Part shown: in pieces, positions 59,684-64,000 of the stretch
How the letters are laid out: each line of letters opens with the position of its first letter
Numbering within the stretch: position 1 is the first letter of the stretch
NCBI GenBank assembly: GCA_027563935.2
Contig: CM050450.1
Location: 30,305,439 to 30,369,438, forward strand
Length of the DNA stretch: 64,000 bases
Reading direction: 5' to 3'
From: Costus lasius
Taxonomy: Eukaryota > Streptophyta > Magnoliopsida > Zingiberales > Costaceae
Translations under genes and position numbers: made by a program
Notes under the pieces: generated by a model
What the model saw: the letters and a program-made list of their open reading frames with translations, nothing else
Told to the model about the DNA's origin: nothing
The model's database searches: none

Positions 59684-61273
59684 GTGGTATCAGAGCGACT
59701 TGCAAGACTCGAACGATGTTTTATGCTTTTCTTTCATGCTCACATGCCATATCTCTATTTTCGTAAATAGCATGATGCATGGCAAACAATTTTTCTAAGT
59801 AGGAAAAATTGAGGTTTCTTGTTTCTATTATCCTCTCAATCTCTTTTGGAATTTTTGGACTATTTTTCTTATTTGATTTAAAGATCAAAGGCGCACGTAA
59901 TTTTGTCAAGTAGGACGGGCATTGTGTCTTCGGACTGGCCAAGTCTCTTGATCTGACAAAATTGCCAGCCGATAGGATCTCTAAAATCATCATGAAAAAT
60001 AAATCGCAATAAACCAAAAGATTTGTGAGAAGAAGATGAGAAAAAGAGACTAGTTTTATGAAAAAGTAAAATTTCAGATTTTATGTTTTTCATGAGCATG
60101 TAGAATTGCATGAGTAAATACCTTGATTGTGCATGATGTTGTGATCATTAATCAAGCCCCCTTTGCATGCCTGCGATGTATCCTCGTGAGGCATGCGTGC
60201 CGCTTTTCTTTTTGCTTTTGACTAAGAAGAAGATTAGGGTGGCGCATGTGCTTGGAGCTTAGCGCATGCATACCTTGGATGGTGATGCAACAAGCAAGAG
60301 GTGCAAACCTGCTTAGTGGCGCAAGACCATGGCATTGGCCGAACCTATGAGAACTTCGAAAGTATTCCTCTACGGTTTGAGAGCTAAGCCATGAGAGAAG
60401 GACCTTGGAGCCAACCTTGAAGTTCAAGCTAGAGGTCGGCTAGGCTAGGTCTAGTTTTTGGGGCTTGAGTTCTAGGACAAGAGTTGAACCTATTTCATGG
60501 CATGGATTGGTTCAATGTCTTGTATAGGATATGATCACATCATACTTTACTGCTTTTATTATTATCTGCAGAAGCATGCCTAAAATGTTTTACCGTTATG
60601 TTATCACTATAGGATTGCATGCCTGTAATGATATACATAAGATAAAACTGAGATGATGAGACCTTAAACAAAAACCCTCAATTAAAATATCAAGTCTGGT
60701 AGCCTTCTAACGCGTAGCCCTCACTAAGCTATCGATCAGTGGAGTTGTGAATTGTTTCCCACCCTCGTGGGACACACCCACTTATCTTTAGAAAGTGCGT
60801 GGTGGCAATGGTTTCCCCAGTCCAGTTTTAACCTGGGCGTGCCTTCGCAAGGAAACTCGTTGGCCCTGGGCATAACGGTTAGGAATGGACTTGACTAGAA
60901 GTTCACATGTGCTGGGCACATGGTGAAAGTCTAGAGGCATCGTTGAGAGGTAAAGGTTTCATGTTGTATCCAGCCCTCACTGGACATGAATTGCCCAGAC
61001 TGTCTCAACAAGGGGAGTTGCTTGGAGCAATCGGCCGGCGCACCCACCTTAGGAAACATGGGTTACTTTGTGCATCTCATCCCACCCTCGTGGGATGCGA
61101 AGCCTCATGTGAAATAAGGATCCCATCTCACTAGGAAGTCTTAAACTTCCCGATTGACTTTGTGGGTTGTCAAGTCGAATTTAAAATAGTGAGAGCAGTA
61201 ATCATTTAAAATAAGTCCAGTTTAAATGATTCGAGGTAGTACCAATCTGCTATTTCTTGGTTGTTGTAGAACA
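59684..61273 (+). other. Leader and primer-binding site of A6
   Basis: The primer site TGGTATCAGAGC is at 59685-59696. Stem-loops lie at 60757-60772 (TCCCAC-CCTC-GTGGGA), about 60973-60986 (CCAG-CCCTCA-CTGG), 61080-61095 (TCCCAC-CCTC-GTGGGA) and 61134-61150 (GGAAGT-CTTAA-ACTTCC). No convincing gene is present. Confidence 0.78.
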
Positions 61274-61810
61274 ATGGCTGTGAACAATGGCAGATGGTCA
61301 CTGCGATCTACCCTGGAAAGGGATAAGTTGGTTGGATCCAACTTAAAGGATTGGTATATGAACTTGAGAATTGTGCTCAAGCTCAAGAGGAAGCTAAATG
61401 TCCTTGAGAAGCCAATTCCTGAGCCACTTCCATGCTTGGCCTCAGCGGCTGAGAAGGATGCTTATAATAAGCATCAAGCTGATACTTTGGAGATTGCACA
61501 ATTGATGCTAACCAACATGTCACCCGAGCTAAGAGGGCAATATGAATCTAAGAGTGCCTCTGAAATTATTTCTAATCTAGGGCAGCTCTTTGATGCATTG
61601 GTTGAGCTCACCCCTCCTAAAGTAGACATTCAGTGTGTTAAGCCCAAAGGCTTAACTAATACATTGAAAACAAAGATAGAGAGAGTCAAGAATAATAAGT
61701 GCTACTCATGTGGAGGACCACCTCACATGATAAAGGACATAGTACGACTTCAGAATGAGAAGAAGAGAGGCAAGGCTTCGTCTTCATGCTCAGGTATCTA
61801 TGTTACATAA
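61274..61810 (+). pseudogene. gag of A6: short, divergent, with a defective zinc knuckle
   Basis: From ATG at 61274 it encodes 178 residues to a TAA at 61808-61810, where A1 has a Glu codon. The N-terminal half is Copia gag (LVGSNLKDWYMNLRIVL) but differs from A1 and A2 far more than the pol does. Compared with B5 it is about 97 residues shorter before the knuckle. The knuckle reads C143, C146, H151, then Ile156 where the last Cys belongs. Sequence close to A1 resumes at about 61750. Confidence 0.85.
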
Positions 61811-63954
61811 GTCAATCTTTCTACTTCTATGTCATGGGTATTGGATACCGCATGTGGAGCTCATATTTGTACAAATATGCAGGGGCTCAAGAAAAGTAGA
61901 TCAGTGCGGCTTGGAGAGATTGACCTACGCGTTGGAAATGGGGCACAGGTTGTTGCTGTTGCTGTAGGCGTTTTGACTCTCTCCTTGCCTTCAGGACTTC
62001 AATTAGAACTAGATAATTGCTTTTGTGTACCTTCGCTTACAAAGAACATTGTATCCTTTCCTTGCTTAGCAAGGAAAGGATTTAAATTTGAAATAAATAA
62101 GAACTCCTGTTCTTTGTCATTTGCAAATATGTTTTATGGGAAGGGTACTTTGTGCAATAGTCTATATATCTTGGATATGGAAAGTTCTATTTGTAACATA
62201 AGCAATAAAAGGACCAAACTGAGTGGTTCAGTTGGTGCTTTCCTATGGCACTGTCGATTAGCCCATATAAACAAGAATCGCATCCAACAACTCCATGCAA
62301 ATGGATTGTTAGATTCAAGTTCCTTGGAGGAATTTGATACTTGTGAACCTTGTTTATTAGGGAAAATGACAAAGGCGCCCTTCACCAAGATTGGTGAGAG
62401 GGCAGAAGGTTTATTAGATCTCATACATACTGATGTGTGTCGGCCCTTCAATAAACAAGCCAGAGGAGGGTACAACTACTTCATTACCTTCACTGATGAC
62501 TTCAGTAGGTATGGCTATGTCTACTTAATGAGACATAAATCTGAATCCTTTGAGAAATTCAAGGAGTTCAAGAATGAAGTAGAGAACCAGCTTGGAAGAT
62601 CCATTAAAGCTCTTCGATCAGATCGAGGTGGAGAATACCTGAGCGGTGAGTTCTTTGACTATCTGAGAGAGTGTGGGATCATATCCCAACTCACTCCTCC
62701 TGGAACACCTCAATGGAATGGTGTGTCTGAAAGGAGAAATCGAACTTTATTGGATATGGTTCGATCCATGATGAGTCATGCAACTCTACCTTCATCATTC
62801 TGGGGGCATGCACTAGAAACAGCTTCTCTGATACTGAATAATGTTCCATCTAAGAGTGTCTTCAAAATACCATACGAGATATGGAGTGGGAGACGCCCTA
62901 ATCTCGCGTTTATCAGGATCTGAGGATGTGAGGCTTATGTCAAACGTTAGGATTCTAGCAAGCTAGAACCTAGATCTGATAAGTGTGTGTTTGTGGGGTA
63001 TCCTAAGGAAACTAAAGGATACTACTGCTATGTCCCAATCGAGAACAAAGTTTTTGTTGCTCGAGGTGCTGTCTTTCTAGAGAAAGAATTTCTTATGAAA
63101 GAAGTTAGTGGGAGGAAGTTTGACTTGGATGAGATCCAAGTGCAAGCACAAGACAAAGAGATGGAATCTGAGCCACCTGCACCAGTTGCTAGGCAACCTG
63201 AGGCTCAGACACAGGTCCCACGTAGGTCTGAGAGAATTCGTCGTGCACCTGAAAGGTATGGGTCGCTACCGACCCAACACGATGGGATCTTCATCATTGA
63301 GGATGAACCTAGAACCTATGATGAGGCGGTCAGTGGACCGGACTCCGAGAAATGGCTTGACGCCATGCGATCCGAGATGGATTCCATGTCGGCTAACCAA
63401 GTCTGGGATTTGGTTGAGCTGCCTGATGGGGTAAAACCCATAGGGTGTGAATGGGTCTTCAAGAGGAAGACAGACATGGATGGCAAAATAGTTACCTATA
63501 AGGGTAGACTAGTGGCTAAAGGATTTAAACAAGTCCATGGGGTGGACTATGATGAAACCTTTTCGCCAGTTGCCATGATTAAATCCATTCGGATTCTGCT
63601 TGCTATAGCTGCATATCATGACTATGAGATATGGCAGATGGATATGAAGACAGCGTTCCTTAACGGGAAGCTGACTGAGGATGTGTATATGTCACAACCT
63701 GATGGCTTCATCCATCTTGCAGAGGCTAATAAGGTCTGTAGGCTAAAGAGGTCCATTTATGGATTAAAACAAGCATCTCAAAGTTGGAATCTTCAATTTG
63801 ATGAGGCCGTGAGAGATTATGGCTTTATCAAAAGCGAAGATGACGCTTGTGTATACAAAAAATTCAGTGGGAGCTTGGTGATTTTTCTGGTCTTGTATGT
63901 TGATGACATACTGCTCATCGGAAACGACATCCCTAGTCTTCAAGCTGTGAAGAC
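61811..63954 (+). pseudogene. pol of A6: protease, integrase, part of reverse transcriptase, broken
   Basis: Protease WVLDTACGAHIC and integrase LAHINKNRIQQL, LIHTDVCRPF and SDRGGEYLSGE are in one open stretch at 61829-62920. Unlike A1 and A2, this copy keeps Arg (CGA, 62615-62617) where those have TGA. A TGA replaces Trp at 62921-62923 and a TAG replaces Gln at 62948-62950. Reading resumes at 62987 through IWQMDMKTAFLNG and YVDD up to the B7 insertion. Confidence 0.9.
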
Positions 63955-64000
63955 TGTTGGGGTATGCCCTTAAGGCTAATGTTTGAGGCCTTGGGTTGTT
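63955..64000 (+). mobile_element. B7: start of another family B LTR
   Basis: The last 46 bases start TGTTGGGGTATGCCC and match the first bases of the B3 LTR. They follow AAGAC inside the A6 reverse transcriptase. Only this end is in the window. Confidence 0.85.

Larger units (their letters stand above)
57714..63954 (+). mobile_element. A6: family A Copia element with a chimeric gag, running to the B7 insertion
   Basis: It has a 5' LTR, primer site, leader, gag and pol up to reverse transcriptase, where a family B LTR interrupts it at 63955. The 3' half is outside the window. The pol is close to A1 and A2 while the gag is clearly different. Confidence 0.9.

Noticed and set aside
63955..64000. 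Treating the last 46 bases as a complete solo LTR
   Set aside because: Only the first bases of the LTR are in the window; whether a full element follows cannot be seen.

Overview
The window is flowering-plant nuclear DNA. It is almost entirely LTR retrotransposons nested inside one another, and nothing in it looks bacterial or organellar. Copia-type polyproteins (gag, protease, integrase, reverse transcriptase, RNase H, in that order) recur on both strands, with TG...CA LTRs of 1.7-2.0 kb, initiator-Met-type primer sites and 5-bp target duplications. I cannot name the species. The only non-transposon coding sequence I recognise is a two-exon fragment of a FAR1-type gene (5942-6233, minus).

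Two related Copia families dominate; the labels are mine. Family A has LTRs of about 1.95 kb that start TGTTGGTGTATATGC. Family B has LTRs of about 1.7 kb that start TGTTGGGGTATGCC. From left to right: B1 (1-2073, minus, running off the left edge); a Ty3/gypsy remnant with gag only and a palindromic repeat array (2074 to about 5710, minus); the FAR1 fragment with a duplicated leader exon (5942-7304); solo LTR D (7532-8713, TSD ATAGG); an AAT microsatellite (8939-9058); then the old family A block from 9731 onward.

The block is built as internal region A1 (9973-14209), one LTR (from 14210) and a second, truncated internal region A5 (54198-56680), so two internal regions share one LTR. That LTR was split twice. 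A2 (14426-40401, minus, TSD CTTGT) sits in it, and A2's 5' LTR holds B3 (22374-38918, plus, TSD TTGAT). B3 holds the tandem B4 complex (25134 to about 35330, minus). Element C, a solo LTR (40904-52965, TSD GATGT), also sits in it and holds B5 (42925-52064, minus, TSD CTTAG). A5 is cut by a diverged A-like LTR (56681-57713), which is cut by A6 (57714-63954, plus), which is cut by another B LTR starting at 63955. Nesting therefore reaches four levels. LTR-pair divergence judged by eye (A2 about 2%, B3 about 0.3%, B4 about 0.2%, B5 none seen) agrees with the insertion order.

Every polyprotein has at least one break. B5 is closest to intact: one nonsense codon in roughly 1,294 codons and identical LTRs. 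I found no new enzymatic system. The best unexplained structure is in the untranslated leaders: families A and B keep three stem-loops at matching places upstream of gag, two with compensatory base-pair changes, and two rearrangement junctions in family A fall on another leader hairpin. The A and B LTRs also share four short motifs in the same order and at similar spacing.
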